A DNA stretch of 64,000 nt, from NCBI GenBank assembly GCA_965116935.1, contig OZ220737.1, forward strand, positions 62,001 through 126,000. Reading direction: 5' to 3'. Source of the stretch: VXYL01 sp965116935. Its GTDB lineage: Bacteria > Pseudomonadota > Gammaproteobacteria > Pseudomonadales > Azotimanducaceae. Made by a program: the position numbers and the translations under genes. The number at the start of each line of letters is the position of its first letter. The first letter of the stretch is position 1. Below the pieces are notes generated by a model. It searched no databases. It was not told the DNA's origin and saw nothing but the letters and a program-made list of their open reading frames with translations. Below are positions 1 to 8,862 of the stretch, piece after piece.

Positions 1-179
1 CCTAGAAACTGGCAACCTTGGCAAGGTTGAACTCAGCGCTTCTTGAGATCTCGGGTCTTCGGGCGGGGATTCGCCTTGCATCAAGGTGGGGGCAGCATCC
101 TCCGGCGTCGCGTAGGGAATCCGAAGGTCTCTGTTCTTATGGACGACGTGCGCCGGTTCGCGCTTTCGCTTCCGGGCGC

Positions 180-365
180 TCATGCCATGATCGCCGCAAG
201 GATGGCCAAGATGAACACGCCAACGAAGCATCTGACTAGAGTCTTGACGCGGCGCTGAAGCGGGTCTGGCGTGGCCTGCCTTTCGGGGAAGTCCCGTTGT
301 AGGCCCTCGCGCAGTTCGTCCCTGATCTGCTTGAGCCTGTCGGCGCCTTTTGGGGTGGTTCCCAT
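180..365 (-). CDS. small tail-anchored membrane protein, unknown function
   Basis: A 61-residue protein that I do not recognise. The first ~40 residues are charged and look helical. The last ~19 residues are one hydrophobic segment (LVRCFVGVFILAILAAIMA), so a tail-anchored single-pass membrane protein is the natural reading. It starts 17 bases after the end of the 383-1189 gene on the same strand, so the two are probably co-transcribed. It may be an accessory factor to that nuclease-like protein. The function is unknown and no homologous family was recognised. Confidence 0.45.
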   Translation of the reverse strand: MGTTPKGADRLKQIRDELREGLQRDFPERQATPDPLQRRVKTLVRCFVGVFILAILAAIMA

Positions 366-382
366 CGGGGGTCTCTACTATC

Positions 383-1189
383 TCACTTCGTCCTTGATGA
401 CGCTTGACACCAAATCGGGGTGGCGGTCACCGAACGGATGTCGCCCTCCCTCCCTAGCCTCAGGGTGTTCCCGGAGCGCTCTCGGTCCACGAATACGTCG
501 TCGAATACAACCCTAAGCGCGGCCATGCGACGCCCCAGAACCGCGAAAGCCTCCTCCTCCAGCAGGAGGGGCGACGGCCATTGGTCGTCGATAAGCAGGA
601 CGTTCTTGTCCGATCCGCTGTCAGCAAATCGCTCGTTCTTGGCCTTGATCCGAGAAACGAGCGCTTTGACCCAATTCTCGCAAACACTCGCCTCATCCGG
701 CAAAAACAGAACTCGGTTACTTTTAGTCAAGCGCGCCTTGCGCAACGCCTCGTGCTTGTCAAGCACCTCCTCTGGATCGAACTCCGGGTACTCGAAGCCA
801 TTGGTCCGCTCGCTGGGCTCACCGACTTGCTCCGTATCCGGCTTCTGCGATTCCTTTCGCAAGTTGTCTAGTCCCCAGGCTAGATTCTTGGGCACGGCTT
901 GCGTCACCTCGACTCCGACAGTGCCAAGTGAGCTCACCAACTGGAAGTCCGGTCGTTCCCCGCCAAGTACCCGCAAAGGAAAGCCGAACAAGGACAATGT
1001 CCCCTCGCCCGGCGCTACCGAGCAACTTGCGAGCAATCTGCGAATCGCCCACCTTTCCACGTCCTCTTTCCGTTGTCCATCACCGAGAGGCCGGACGCTG
1101 GCGCGCATGCGGAGGAGTGCCGCCTTAAGTCGACCGCTCGTCTCGGCCTCCAAAACAATAGGTCTGCCCATGGCATCGCCCTGACGCAA
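383..1189 (-). CDS. hypothetical protein with PD-(D/E)XK-like nuclease motif
   Basis: A 268-residue cytoplasmic protein with no signal peptide or membrane segment. A stretch around residues 79-96 reads RPDFQL, then ~11 residues, then GVEVTQA. This gives D81, E94 and T96 in the spacing of a PD...(D/E)xK core with a Thr in the last position. The rest is charged (DKHEALRKARLTKSNRV) and ends in a Glu-rich region. A restriction-endonuclease-like fold is inferred from this motif alone. ATG codons at 1189 and 1171 are both possible starts. It lies at the end of a minus-strand run that includes the HNH-like gene and the IetAS-like pair, so a defence role is plausible but unproven. Confidence 0.6.
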   Translation of the reverse strand: MRQGDAMGRPIVLEAETSGRLKAALLRMRASVRPLGDGQRKEDVERWAIRRLLASCSVAPGEGTLSLFGFPLRVLGGERPDFQLVSSLGTVGVEVTQAVPKNLAWGLDNLRKESQKPDTEQVGEPSERTNGFEYPEFDPEEVLDKHEALRKARLTKSNRVLFLPDEASVCENWVKALVSRIKAKNERFADSGSDKNVLLIDDQWPSPLLLEEEAFAVLGRRMAALRVVFDDVFVDRERSGNTLRLGREGDIRSVTATPIWCQASSRTK

Positions 1190-1218
1190 CAGTCGTAGAG
1201 CGTATCACCGAGCGAGTT

Positions 1219-1290
1219 CCTTCCCGCCCGACACACAAACATTTCGCCCTACGCGCAAGACAGACGATTTCCCACGCTATGTAGGACGGT
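1219..1290. repeat. interspersed intergenic repeat, copy A
   Basis: This is one of four related intergenic sequences in the window. The core runs CCCGACACACAAACATTTCG, then CCCTACGCGCAA, then about a dozen variable bases, then CCCACGCTA. The closest relative is at 23921-23985. Looser relatives are at 6934-6995 and, inverted, at 7330-7395. It lies upstream of the 383-1189 gene. Its function is unknown: it could be a mobile intergenic element or a shared regulatory site. Confidence 0.5.
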
Positions 1291-1378
1291 CGGAGTGTGT
1301 GTCCACCAAGGACCGGCACTCCCTGTCGGAAGTCGCCCCACTAGCAGACACGGATACCGAGTGGTGTTCTGCGGAGGC

Positions 1379-2425
1379 TCATCGCGAGGGCCACGGTAAC
1401 CGTGCAACGACCTCCTCGATTGGGGCGACCTCGCCAGGGTCAGCCTCCTCGCCGCAGGGCCAGATGATCGTCGATGAGTCGTCGGACACGGGCGCGGCAC
1501 GGATCACGCCGTTTTCGAGCCTCCCCAACGTCGCCTTGAACGAAACAGGGGTTGTCGAGGCCATCATGGCGATGGCGTGTTGGTCGATGTCCGCATACTC
1601 CATCACGGCGTTCCATTCGGAGTCGGCCTGAAGCAGATGCACAGAAGCAAACACCCTGTTGCCGCACCAGCAGAGAAGGAAGTTACGAAAGGGGTCGGAA
1701 AGCAACTCGCGGTGGAAACCGTCGATGCTCGGGAGCGGCCTTACCATGTTGGCGTGCGTCCGGCACATTGCCGCCAGGAGGCGGTTGCGTTCGGCCAAGG
1801 ACTTGCTGCTGCGTTGCTGACGTGAGAACTGGAGATAGACATCGCGCAATAGGTTCGCGACGAAGCGCCCCGACGCGCTCGTCGCGTACGCATATCCTGA
1901 CGCTTGGAACAGACCCAAATGGGCCGTGTGCAAGCACGTTAAGAGCGTGTCGAAGCGGACGTCGAGATCCATGGCCAACGACAGTTCCCCGTCCAGATCA
2001 ATCGCGCCTTCCTTTGACCGAATCATGAGCTCGCGACCCGCCGCGTCCTTGGGGGTTCGATGCACGGGCGCCTTCGCGCCAGTGCCATCGATCACCGAAA
2101 GGTCAGCCCGTCTCGCCAGCCTATGCTTGAGGATGTACTTCACGGCGTCGTCAAACGTCGGCATAGCCCGCAACCTGACGCCGTGGATGAACCCTGCCTC
2201 AGCAAATTGCCCGTAGAAGTTGTCGACATCCCTGCGCTGTACCACCCATGTACGGCCGCGGACAGCCTTGGGGACGATGTGGCCCTTGCACAGGAGGGCA
2301 GGCTCTTCCACCTGGAGTATCGGACAGAGGAAGCTCTTCGGCTTCTTGTTCGTGCCAGCGCTTCGGAGTGAGCGCGTCAGGTCCTCAAGCCTTTTGTCGT
2401 GCCGTCTGATTTCATCCCCGGTCAC
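1379..2425 (-). CDS. HNH-endonuclease-like hypothetical protein
   Basis: A 348-residue soluble protein. Residues ~33-55 read FLCPILQVEE, then ALLCKGHIVPKAV. The paired Cys residues followed by GHIVPK resemble the Zn-binding start of HNH/McrA-type nucleases that have a Cys...Cys-x-x-H-I-P motif. The remaining ~290 residues are not recognised, and include CxC/CxH-like pairs (LLCWCGNRVFASVH). It could be an HNH nuclease fused to a sensor region. It is on the minus strand between the IetAS-like pair and the PD-(D/E)XK-like gene. No other HNH metal-binding residues could be placed with certainty, so the nuclease assignment is tentative. Confidence 0.55.
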   Translation of the reverse strand: MTGDEIRRHDKRLEDLTRSLRSAGTNKKPKSFLCPILQVEEPALLCKGHIVPKAVRGRTWVVQRRDVDNFYGQFAEAGFIHGVRLRAMPTFDDAVKYILKHRLARRADLSVIDGTGAKAPVHRTPKDAAGRELMIRSKEGAIDLDGELSLAMDLDVRFDTLLTCLHTAHLGLFQASGYAYATSASGRFVANLLRDVYLQFSRQQRSSKSLAERNRLLAAMCRTHANMVRPLPSIDGFHRELLSDPFRNFLLCWCGNRVFASVHLLQADSEWNAVMEYADIDQHAIAMMASTTPVSFKATLGRLENGVIRAAPVSDDSSTIIWPCGEEADPGEVAPIEEVVARLPWPSR

Positions 2426-2542
2426 TCGTCGGTCTCCTCTGACTTGGCTTCAGTTCTTCGTGACTACGTCGGAACCGTAGCCGATGCGGCGGGCCGGCGG
2501 TCTCGTCAGAAGGGTCATCAGTCTACCGGGCGAGCCTTGTCC

Positions 2543-2834
2543 TCATGAGCGCTGTGGCGGCGTATCATCGAGGTCTTCGGCACCGAATTCGATCATTCGC
2601 TCGACGAGTGCGTTCGCGAAAACGGGCTGGACCCGCCCACCGGCTCCGCCAGCCTTCAGCATGTCGTACTCCGAGATGTCGGCGTCAATGCGTTCGACTT
2701 CGCTCTGAAGTGCGTCCACTTCGGCCGCCCGCAGCTAGGACCGGTCCATCGCGCGTCTTGGCCGCCTCCAAGGCGACCCTTGATCGTTCGACCTCCCTAG
2801 CTGAAATGCGACGCTGCTTGTCGTTGAAGATCAT
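2543..2834 (-). pseudogene. frameshifted small coiled-coil/XRE-associated-type gene
   Basis: From the ATG at 2834 the protein starts MIFNDKQRRISAREVERS and continues for ~35 residues. It then runs into unrelated sequence in the same frame. The next frame continues sensibly with AAEVDALQSEVERIDADI, then SEYDMLKAGG, and ends with a stop at 2543-2545. The span of 292 bases is not a multiple of three, consistent with one indel near 2735. The pattern resembles the N-terminal helical part of small XRE-type antitoxin proteins (I..kQ..I...e...fe.AL, then a coiled coil ending EYe.Lk.G). It lacks their DNA-binding part. It lies between the subtilase and HNH-like genes. Confidence 0.45.
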
Positions 2835-2969
2835 GCCGACACTTCCTTGTTCGCGTCTGGATCAACGCCATGTCGCCCCGCACGAAACTGCCACGCTGCC
2901 CGCGAGGGGAAAGGTGTGTTGCGACACCGCGAGCCCCTGAAAATCTGCGATCTAGCCGCCCATGTGCTT

Positions 2970-5558
2970 TCACACTGAGCTCGCTGCCGGCACTTGGACG
3001 GTGAGGGCTTGGCGTACCTCCTGATACACCCGTATGTGCTCACCCGCACGGATGGTCACGGCCAAGCCGTACCTGATGGACTGATCGAGCGCACCGGCTT
3101 GCTCTCGGCAGAACACGAGAAACCGCAAGTGGCCGTCGTCAACGAACTGGACGGCATGTTGGCCGGAGTAGTGGGCGTGGAACACCGAACCGCGTGGCAC
3201 AGAAGCAAAGGGCGGTTGTTGACGATCCCGTTCGACGCCGACCTTCTCCTTGAAGCTGTCAGGCACCACCTCGAGTTTCGCTCGGCGGTATGCCCGGTGC
3301 TGGGTGTTGACCGGCGAGAACCACGCTAGCGTCAGTGTAATTGACCGAGGCTCAGTGACGTTTTCCAGACTCGGCGGCAGCGGGATTCGATAGCGCATCG
3401 CTGTCCCGTCGGGCGTTGCATTGCCGTGGCCGACGAGTGTTGCTCGGTTGGGTGCGCAGTCCATGGCTTCGTCGAACTTGGGCCGACCGAACCCGAGCAC
3501 GCTCGCGACGTTGTCTCCCCGCTCGACATGGCGCCTCCTGTCGCTAGGCCCGAAGATGTCCGGCAACACCTTCGCTTGTTCGCCCCACCGGGAAGTGTGG
3601 ACGAGCAGCGCCTTAGTGATGACGCCGAAGTACAGCGGATCCAAGCCGGCCAGTATAGAGTCGTCTTCTTCCAAGGCGTCGAACAGGCGATGCGCGGCTC
3701 TGGTTGTCAGCGCAGTTGCGGCGCTGGTTCCGGCGGTGAAGCCTTCCTGATCCAACCTTCCCAAGGAATCTGGCGCAGCGGCTTTCAGGCCGAAGAATCG
3801 GCCCGGTTGAACGGGCCGAACGGTAACCGGCCCCGTGGATGCGATACTGACATGCTCCCGACCCCCGGGAGCATAGACGTCTGGCTTGATGACCTTCCTG
3901 TGCCCTAGCCCCATCGCGGAGGAGACATTCGGGCCGGAATCTTGGTAGGGAGCGAACACGATGCTAGATTGGCCGACGTCGGAGCCGCCGTCTTCGTACG
4001 AAGCGCCGACGGTAATCGGGTTCAACGCTTCTGCGGGGGACAGCAGGCTACGCGTAGCTCGATGGGTGCCCAGTGCGTTTAGGACGGCTTTTTCTCGTTG
4101 CTCTGGCGATGCGTCGTCAAAGTCGGTGAACCCATTGAATTCTTTCAGTACCAACGCGTTCGTGACGTTCCCGGCGCTGACCAGAAACAGGATCCCGAAA
4201 CGGTCAGCCAAGTAATCGAGGAGGCGTGCCCACGGGCTCATCGACCCCGTGAACGGTCGGCTCAGGTCGCCGAGCGAAAGATTGATGATGAAAACGTCGG
4301 GTGCTGTCGGCCCGCCTTCCTCGTCCCCCTTCTTCATTCGGAGTACGGCGCGGTAAACGGTATCGACCACCAAGCGGTCCGTCGGAGCTTGTTCGTCTTT
4401 GCCGCCGCCGGGTGCATAGAGGACGGGACGGAGGTAAATCCGTCGCGGTAATGGCAGTTCTGCAAGTTGCCGGTCGCCGTGGACGATCAACGATGCCATT
4501 GCCGTACCGTGCCGCCGCTCCGCTACCACGCTCTGCGCATCAAGATTGTCTGGGTCGTCCATTACGACACGACCTTGCAGCAAGGCGTGTCCGAGTACGG
4601 GGACGCCATCAAAAAGCGCGACAATGGATGGGACTTCCTCGGGTGGTGGAGGCTCAACAACAGGATCGCCAGCGTCTGAATCTTGCGTCTCCCTTGGCAT
4701 TGAGACGGTCGTCTGCGGCCGAACGAACATGACGTCATCGCAAAGGGCCAGCTGTGAGTCCTCGCGATGCATGATTTGCAGGGCCCCGCTCGCCGGCAAC
4801 TCGATCAACGCCGCCTCGTAGGCGATTTCGGGGATCGAAGCTCGGTGGATGAGTTCACCGCCCACGTCACGAACGACGTTCTCGAAGCGGGCGACACCTC
4901 GTCGCTGCCGACTTCCGTCGCGGTAGCTCCACAGTTCGACTTCAAGCCGTACCACCGCCTCCGGTTGGGCGTCAAGCTCCTGGGCCAGGTGCTCCACTGT
5001 GGCGTCAGATATGCGGTCCGTTGGACCCCACGGTCGCATATCGCGAAGCTGGCGGAACACGTCAAACCAAGGGCCGAAGTCTCGCGGCGCTTGCCCACCA
5101 CGCTGGTAGATGCTCCATAGGCTCAGCAGCTGGTCTAGTGCCGCCACGTCGGGCATGGTCAGATAGATGCGCCCTCCGACTGGGCGATCGTCGCGGTCCT
5201 GTCCTTGACGTCCGCTGCGAGTATCAGGGATGGCGAAGTCTGCGTCTGCGTCGAACTCCATCTCTTCATCGCCAAGCCATTCCCATCCCCGAACTTGGCT
5301 GATCGCCTGCCGGAACCGGTCGACCGCACCCGCCACTTCGAAAACCAGTGCGCGCTCCGGCGCAATGGCGCTGGGGTCTTGTCTCAGTTCTTGAAGGCTA
5401 TTGCTGCGGGAAAACTGCTGCAAGCGCCGGAACACGGGCCCGAAACGCTCGCCTTGTCGCTGTCTCGTTGGCAACCGAGGAGCGGTCCCGCCACGTGGGC
5501 CAGATGGTCGCTCGTCTCGATCAGGCGCGGGAATCGGAAGGAGCGGGAACTCCGCCAT
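2970..5558 (-). CDS. ietS: S8 subtilisin-like serine protease, IetS-like
   Basis: An 862-residue protein with a C-terminal subtilase domain. The catalytic triad is visible: Asp317 in IVALFDG, His350 in RRHGTAMASLI and Ser612 in GTSAATALT. The oxyanion Asn464 lies in SAGN. The first ~300 residues form a charged N-terminal extension with no signal peptide, so the enzyme is probably intracellular. The gene overlaps the end of the upstream AAA ATPase gene by 38 bases. This gene pair matches the IetA/IetS arrangement, known as a plasmid-stability toxin (protease) and antitoxin (ATPase) and later as an anti-phage defence pair. Naming it IetS rests on this architecture; I cannot test orthology here. 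Confidence 0.85.
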   Translation of the reverse strand: MAEFPLLPIPAPDRDERPSGPRGGTAPRLPTRQRQGERFGPVFRRLQQFSRSNSLQELRQDPSAIAPERALVFEVAGAVDRFRQAISQVRGWEWLGDEEMEFDADADFAIPDTRSGRQGQDRDDRPVGGRIYLTMPDVAALDQLLSLWSIYQRGGQAPRDFGPWFDVFRQLRDMRPWGPTDRISDATVEHLAQELDAQPEAVVRLEVELWSYRDGSRQRRGVARFENVVRDVGGELIHRASIPEIAYEAALIELPASGALQIMHREDSQLALCDDVMFVRPQTTVSMPRETQDSDAGDPVVEPPPPEEVPSIVALFDGVPVLGHALLQGRVVMDDPDNLDAQSVVAERRHGTAMASLIVHGDRQLAELPLPRRIYLRPVLYAPGGGKDEQAPTDRLVVDTVYRAVLRMKKGDEEGGPTAPDVFIINLSLGDLSRPFTGSMSPWARLLDYLADRFGILFLVSAGNVTNALVLKEFNGFTDFDDASPEQREKAVLNALGTHRATRSLLSPAEALNPITVGASYEDGGSDVGQSSIVFAPYQDSGPNVSSAMGLGHRKVIKPDVYAPGGREHVSIASTGPVTVRPVQPGRFFGLKAAAPDSLGRLDQEGFTAGTSAATALTTRAAHRLFDALEEDDSILAGLDPLYFGVITKALLVHTSRWGEQAKVLPDIFGPSDRRRHVERGDNVASVLGFGRPKFDEAMDCAPNRATLVGHGNATPDGTAMRYRIPLPPSLENVTEPRSITLTLAWFSPVNTQHRAYRRAKLEVVPDSFKEKVGVERDRQQPPFASVPRGSVFHAHYSGQHAVQFVDDGHLRFLVFCREQAGALDQSIRYGLAVTIRAGEHIRVYQEVRQALTVQVPAASSV

Positions 5559-6537
5559 CCGTCGCCTCCGTGCCGGTATACGCCTGCCTGCGTGACGCCC
5601 ATTGATCGAGTCGTTCGGTGACGATGTCCTTCAGCTTCCGCTCGCCCATTGCAAGCGCGCTTCGGCGCCGGATGTCCAAGCAGAACTCCTCGGCCTCGGC
5701 GTAGCTGATAGCTCCGAGTCTGCGTGCGACGGTTGTCGATGTCCGGCCTAGCGGTTCGCGGCAAGTGGAGGCAAACCGCTCGAAGTACGCGGCCAATTGC
5801 TTGGAGTTTGGTGCATCCATCATGAGGCGCAGCTGGAATCGTCGCCACACCGCACGATCCAGCAGTTCCGCATGGTTGGTTGCCGCCAAAACCACAGTGT
5901 AGCTAGGCAGATCGTCCACCTGCATGAGCAGAGAAGACACCACGCGCTTGATTTCGCCCGTCTCGTGAATGTCGCCACGCTCCTTACCCACGGCGTCGAA
6001 TTCATCGAAGAAAAGCACACATGGCGTGGTGCGAACGTAATCGAAGACATGCTTGAGACGAGATGCTGTTTCACCGAGGAAGCTGCCGACCATGGCCTCG
6101 TAGCGGACGACAAAAAATGGCACCGCCAAGGACTCGGCAATCGCCTCCGCTAGCGTGGTCTTGCCATTGCCAGGCGGCCCGACGAGCAGTACGCGATGGC
6201 GTGGTTCAAGAGAGTGTGCCCGGAGCACCGACGCCCTGTGCTGCTCCTCGATCATCTCAACACACGCTTGGCGCACGGGCTCGGACAGCACCAAGTCGTC
6301 GAGTTGCCGCCGGGCGCTCAGTTCGACCAAGAACTCGCGTTTGCGCTCGCCGACCGGGAACGCTGCAGCATGGGTGCGGCCGTTGACATGCATCGCCGAG
6401 GTCAAGCGATCGGCAAGGACATTGTGCTTCTTCGCTCGTTCTTCCGCGATGATGGCCTCGGCGGCCGCTCTGGCACTGGTTTGGTCGCCGGTCGTGCCAG
6501 CCTTGACGAGCGAGATGAGGAGATCGCTCCGAGCCAT
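5521..6537 (-). CDS. ietA: AAA ATPase, IetA-like partner of the subtilase
   Basis: A 338-residue protein with one AAA module. Walker A is GPPGNGKT at residues ~120-127 and Walker B is CVLFFDEFDAVG at ~173-184. An N-terminal helical region of about 75 residues precedes it, and a C-terminal lid region rich in Arg and Ala follows. It is the first gene of the minus-strand operon and overlaps the subtilase start, indicating translational coupling. In IetAS systems the ATPase keeps the protease toxin in check or triggers it on infection; that role here is inferred. Upstream DNA (6538-6650) should hold the promoter for the pair. Confidence 0.85.
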   Translation of the reverse strand: MARSDLLISLVKAGTTGDQTSARAAAEAIIAEERAKKHNVLADRLTSAMHVNGRTHAAAFPVGERKREFLVELSARRQLDDLVLSEPVRQACVEMIEEQHRASVLRAHSLEPRHRVLLVGPPGNGKTTLAEAIAESLAVPFFVVRYEAMVGSFLGETASRLKHVFDYVRTTPCVLFFDEFDAVGKERGDIHETGEIKRVVSSLLMQVDDLPSYTVVLAATNHAELLDRAVWRRFQLRLMMDAPNSKQLAAYFERFASTCREPLGRTSTTVARRLGAISYAEAEEFCLDIRRRSALAMGERKLKDIVTERLDQWASRRQAYTGTEATDGGVPAPSDSRA

Positions 6538-6891
6538 GAAACTGTTCCGTGCTCCGATTTCGAGGGTGGACGGCTCAGTGCCGAGTTTACCCCCAGGCGT
6601 CCTTCAACGCTCGTCAAACCGAGCCGGGGTCATCATACGGTGCTGAAGGCATTGCGGAGTGCCGACGGGCCGGACTCCGATGCGCCGCACTAAATGTGGG
6701 AGTTCGCGCACATCGACGGAGACGGCGAAATGCGTGTGTCCAAACATGCTTGCTCACCGTGCCCCCTCCAACTGATCAGGGCGTGTCGTGGCCCGACCGC
6801 CGGAGTCGTTCAAGGCCCGCCTTCCAATGGGGCCCAGTGACGCCTCGTAGTCGAGGTCATCGGCTCCCATGCGACTAGCGTGATGTAGGAG
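6538..6891. other. intergenic region upstream of ietA
   Basis: I see no convincing gene here. The first ~100 bases must contain the ietA promoter and start region. The right part leads into the three-fold tandem repeat. Short open frames in the interval have no recognisable motifs. Confidence 0.4.
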
Positions 6892-6955
6892 GTCGGGGTC
6901 GTTCCCGCCACACGTCGGGGTCGTTCCCGCCACGTCGGGGTCGTTCCCGCCACAC
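6892..6955. repeat. three-fold tandem repeat (20-22 bp unit)
   Basis: The unit GTCGGGGTCGTTCCCGCCAC occurs three times in direct succession, starting at 6892, 6914 and 6934, with two extra bases after the first and third units. The last unit runs straight into the intergenic repeat copy at 6934-6995. It could be a set of protein-binding iterons or an expansion of the repeat's outer end. Confidence 0.7.
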
Positions 6956-6995
6956 ACCTTTTCTGTCCTACTCACCGTAGGCAATCTCCCACGCT
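6934..6995. repeat. interspersed intergenic repeat, copy C
   Basis: The sequence runs TTCCCGCCACACACC, then TTTTCTGTCCTAC, then GGCAATCTCCCACGCTC. It aligns with copies A (1219) and B (23921) with small gaps. Its reverse complement matches 7330-7395 over ~60 bases with a few differences. Copies C and D therefore form an inverted pair around a ~340-base interval, like a small non-autonomous element. Confidence 0.5.
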
Positions 6996-7059
6996 CTCCT
7001 CTCTGCCCACAGCCGGCCCGACCGCGAGCCCGCCTTGCCCGTGCACGTCAAGATGTCCA

Positions 7060-7368
7060 ATGGCAACCGAAAATGTCCGACACCATCCGCGTGCCGTCAT
7101 CGACAAGGGCGAAGGCGATGCCGCATCAGGTTTTTTCGCGGCACACGCCTCTGTCGTCCCGCACGCGGAGACTCGCACACGCACGCTGAGCGACGCGGAG
7201 GCCAACCGGCAGGCTCGCGAGGCGGCCCGTGCCGGAATCGCCGATGCGCTCCGAGACGCTGTCCAGTTGGCATGGGAGGGAACGTCGTGTGGCGAGGACG
7301 GAAAGGTGTGGCGGAAGGGTTCCGGGCCGCAGGCAAGGAGAGCGAGGGAGATTGCTTACGATGTGTAG
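7060..7368 (+). CDS. possible small protein inside the inverted-repeat interval
   Basis: A 102-residue open frame starting ATG GCA ACC at 7060 and ending inside repeat copy D. The composition is Ala/Arg-rich (EANRQAREAARAGIADALRDA), with no recognisable domain, signal peptide or membrane segment. No clear ribosome-binding site precedes it. It may be a chance frame in GC-rich DNA; its only support is its position between two inverted repeats. Confidence 0.25.
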   Translation: MATENVRHHPRAVIDKGEGDAASGFFAAHASVVPHAETRTRTLSDAEANRQAREAARAGIADALRDAVQLAWEGTSCGEDGKVWRKGSGPQARRAREIAYDV

Positions 7369-7395
7369 GACGGAAAAGGTGTGTGGCGGGAAAGC
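7330..7395. repeat. interspersed intergenic repeat, copy D (inverted)
   Basis: The + strand sequence AGCGAGGGAGATTGCTTACG, then GTAGGACGGAAAAGG, then TGTGTGGCGGGAA is the reverse complement of copy C with several substitutions. The pair 6934-6995/7330-7395 looks like terminal inverted repeats of a short element. Confidence 0.5.
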
Positions 7396-7582
7396 CCCGA
7401 GAAAGCTCCGATCTGCGAACATGAACGACAGCCCGACCCAACCGGGGGCATCAAATCAAGGGCAAGGTCGGCACTACAGCCGGTCCCCAGTCGCCTCGAT
7501 CATCAGAACAGTTGCTTGTGCGGCCCGGTTGGCCGGAGTCCGTCGAAATCGGAAGAAATCCAAGGCGAGTTGCGGAAGTCGG

Positions 7583-8626
7583 CTAGAGGTCGATTTCGAT
7601 CAGGCCTCCCCGGGATGCGGAGCGCCACACTTCTCCTTTGTCGCCGTCCACGAGCCAGATTTCGTCCATTTTCTCCGGACGGAAATCGTCACGGCTGATC
7701 CGTCCCCGCTCGTCGGTCGTGCCGAGCGGCCCGTGGCACGCCCCGCAAAAGCAGTCCGCCAACATTGCACCCAGATAGAGCCCAACCGCAGGCTCTCCGT
7801 TGCGCCGGACACGCATATCGAGCGGCTCAATGGCTAGTTCACGCACAACAAGCTCGTGCGTCTCCTGCAACCGGCTCACCAGGCGCCATGGCATAGGGCT
7901 TTTGTCGGCTAGGGGACCGTGAAACCTGCGCGCCCCACTGGCGACCTCTAGCAAGTATTCGAACTCCCCATCGGGTAACTCGATCCATCCGGCCCTGTCG
8001 GTGACGTGGCCGCCAAGCGACTCGCTCCCAGTGACAACTGCGCAGTGGTTGGCGGATGACCAGAACATCGACGCATGCACCTTCAAACCGGACCATGGCT
8101 CGCCGCCGGGGTTTACGAACCGGACTCGCCGCGGCACCCTCGGGCGAAACACCAGCGTCATGCGCACATCCTGGCCCTCGGGCACGACAGCTTCCTGACC
8201 TCTCGGGAAGGTGATCGTCGTCGTGCGTGCCTTGTCCGTCGCGTCGTCTGGCCGTCCCGGCGACTCGAACCGATGCGACTGGATGGGCGCCAGAAGCGGC
8301 GCCTCAAGATAAAGGTAGACGCCCATGTGGTCGTCAAACCGGTTACGCGCCGGCAGGGATGGCGAGCTCAGCGGCCACCGAGAGCGCAGCCACTCCCCCT
8401 CCATATGAAGGGTCAAGCCACTTACGGATGGTTCCAGTTCGACCCGCTCTTCTCGCATGCCCCAAGCGACGAGGAGGAGTTCCGCCTTGCTGACTTGAAC
8501 CGGGCTACCGTCGGTATCGACGAACTGGAGGTGCAGCGAGGTGGCCCCCACCGGGTGGGCTCCGAGCGTCAAGCCGAGCCCGATGGCAAGTACGAGGAGC
8601 GTTTGCCGCGAACGACTGGTCTTCAC
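7583..8626 (-). CDS. secreted hypothetical protein with Ig-like/carboxypeptidase-regulatory-type regions
   Basis: A 347-residue protein starting with a Sec signal peptide (KTSRSRQ, then LLVLAIGLGLTLGAHP; likely cleavage after VGA, residue ~28). The mature protein has two stretches resembling beta-sandwich adaptor domains: LHLQFVDTDGSPVQVSKAEL near the N-terminus and VRFVNPGGEPWSGLKVHAS in the middle. Near the C-terminus it has CFCGACHGP. This contains a CxxCH haem-like motif, but a single occurrence without cytochrome context is weak. The function is unknown. It stands alone on the minus strand and the IS1-family element lies just upstream. Confidence 0.6.
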   Translation of the reverse strand: MKTSRSRQTLLVLAIGLGLTLGAHPVGATSLHLQFVDTDGSPVQVSKAELLLVAWGMREERVELEPSVSGLTLHMEGEWLRSRWPLSSPSLPARNRFDDHMGVYLYLEAPLLAPIQSHRFESPGRPDDATDKARTTTITFPRGQEAVVPEGQDVRMTLVFRPRVPRRVRFVNPGGEPWSGLKVHASMFWSSANHCAVVTGSESLGGHVTDRAGWIELPDGEFEYLLEVASGARRFHGPLADKSPMPWRLVSRLQETHELVVRELAIEPLDMRVRRNGEPAVGLYLGAMLADCFCGACHGPLGTTDERGRISRDDFRPEKMDEIWLVDGDKGEVWRSASRGGLIEIDL

Positions 8627-8768
8627 GGATCCACGCCATCCCGGTTGCCAAGATCACAGGATCATATCCCGGACGGCGGTCGTTCTGGCCTTGCGAGGTG
8701 TTCATCGGTTCCCTAGCAGACGTCGGCCCGACACCGGCCAAGCGGCCGCTATCGACTCCAGGCATGAC

Positions 8769-8804
8769 CTCCCCCGGTAGTGTCTCATTTTGACTTTTTG
8801 CGCT
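8769..8804. repeat. left target duplication plus left terminal inverted repeat
   Basis: The target duplication CCTCCCCC occupies 8769-8776. The 28-bp left terminal repeat follows at 8777-8804, beginning GGTAGTGTCTCATTTTGAC. It is identical to the reverse complement of 13073-13100; similarity stops abruptly after base 28. Confidence 0.95.
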
Positions 8805-8831
8805 TTGGCGGTGTGCCGGCGCGGCGAGGTT

Positions 8832-8862
8832 GGGGCCGCCGCCCGACGAGGAAGGCGGCCCC
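8832..8862. other. stem-loop near the left end of the element
   Basis: GGGGCCGCC (8832-8840) and GGCGGCCCC (8854-8862) form a perfect 9-bp stem with a 13-base loop. It lies just inside the left end. It may block readthrough transcription from outside, as hairpins near IS ends often do. The rest of 8805-9097 shows no gene. Confidence 0.4.

Noticed and set aside
7583..8626. c-type cytochrome based on CGACH
   Set aside because: A single CxxCH in a protein otherwise resembling beta-sandwich adaptor domains, with no axial-ligand region or cytochrome neighbours.
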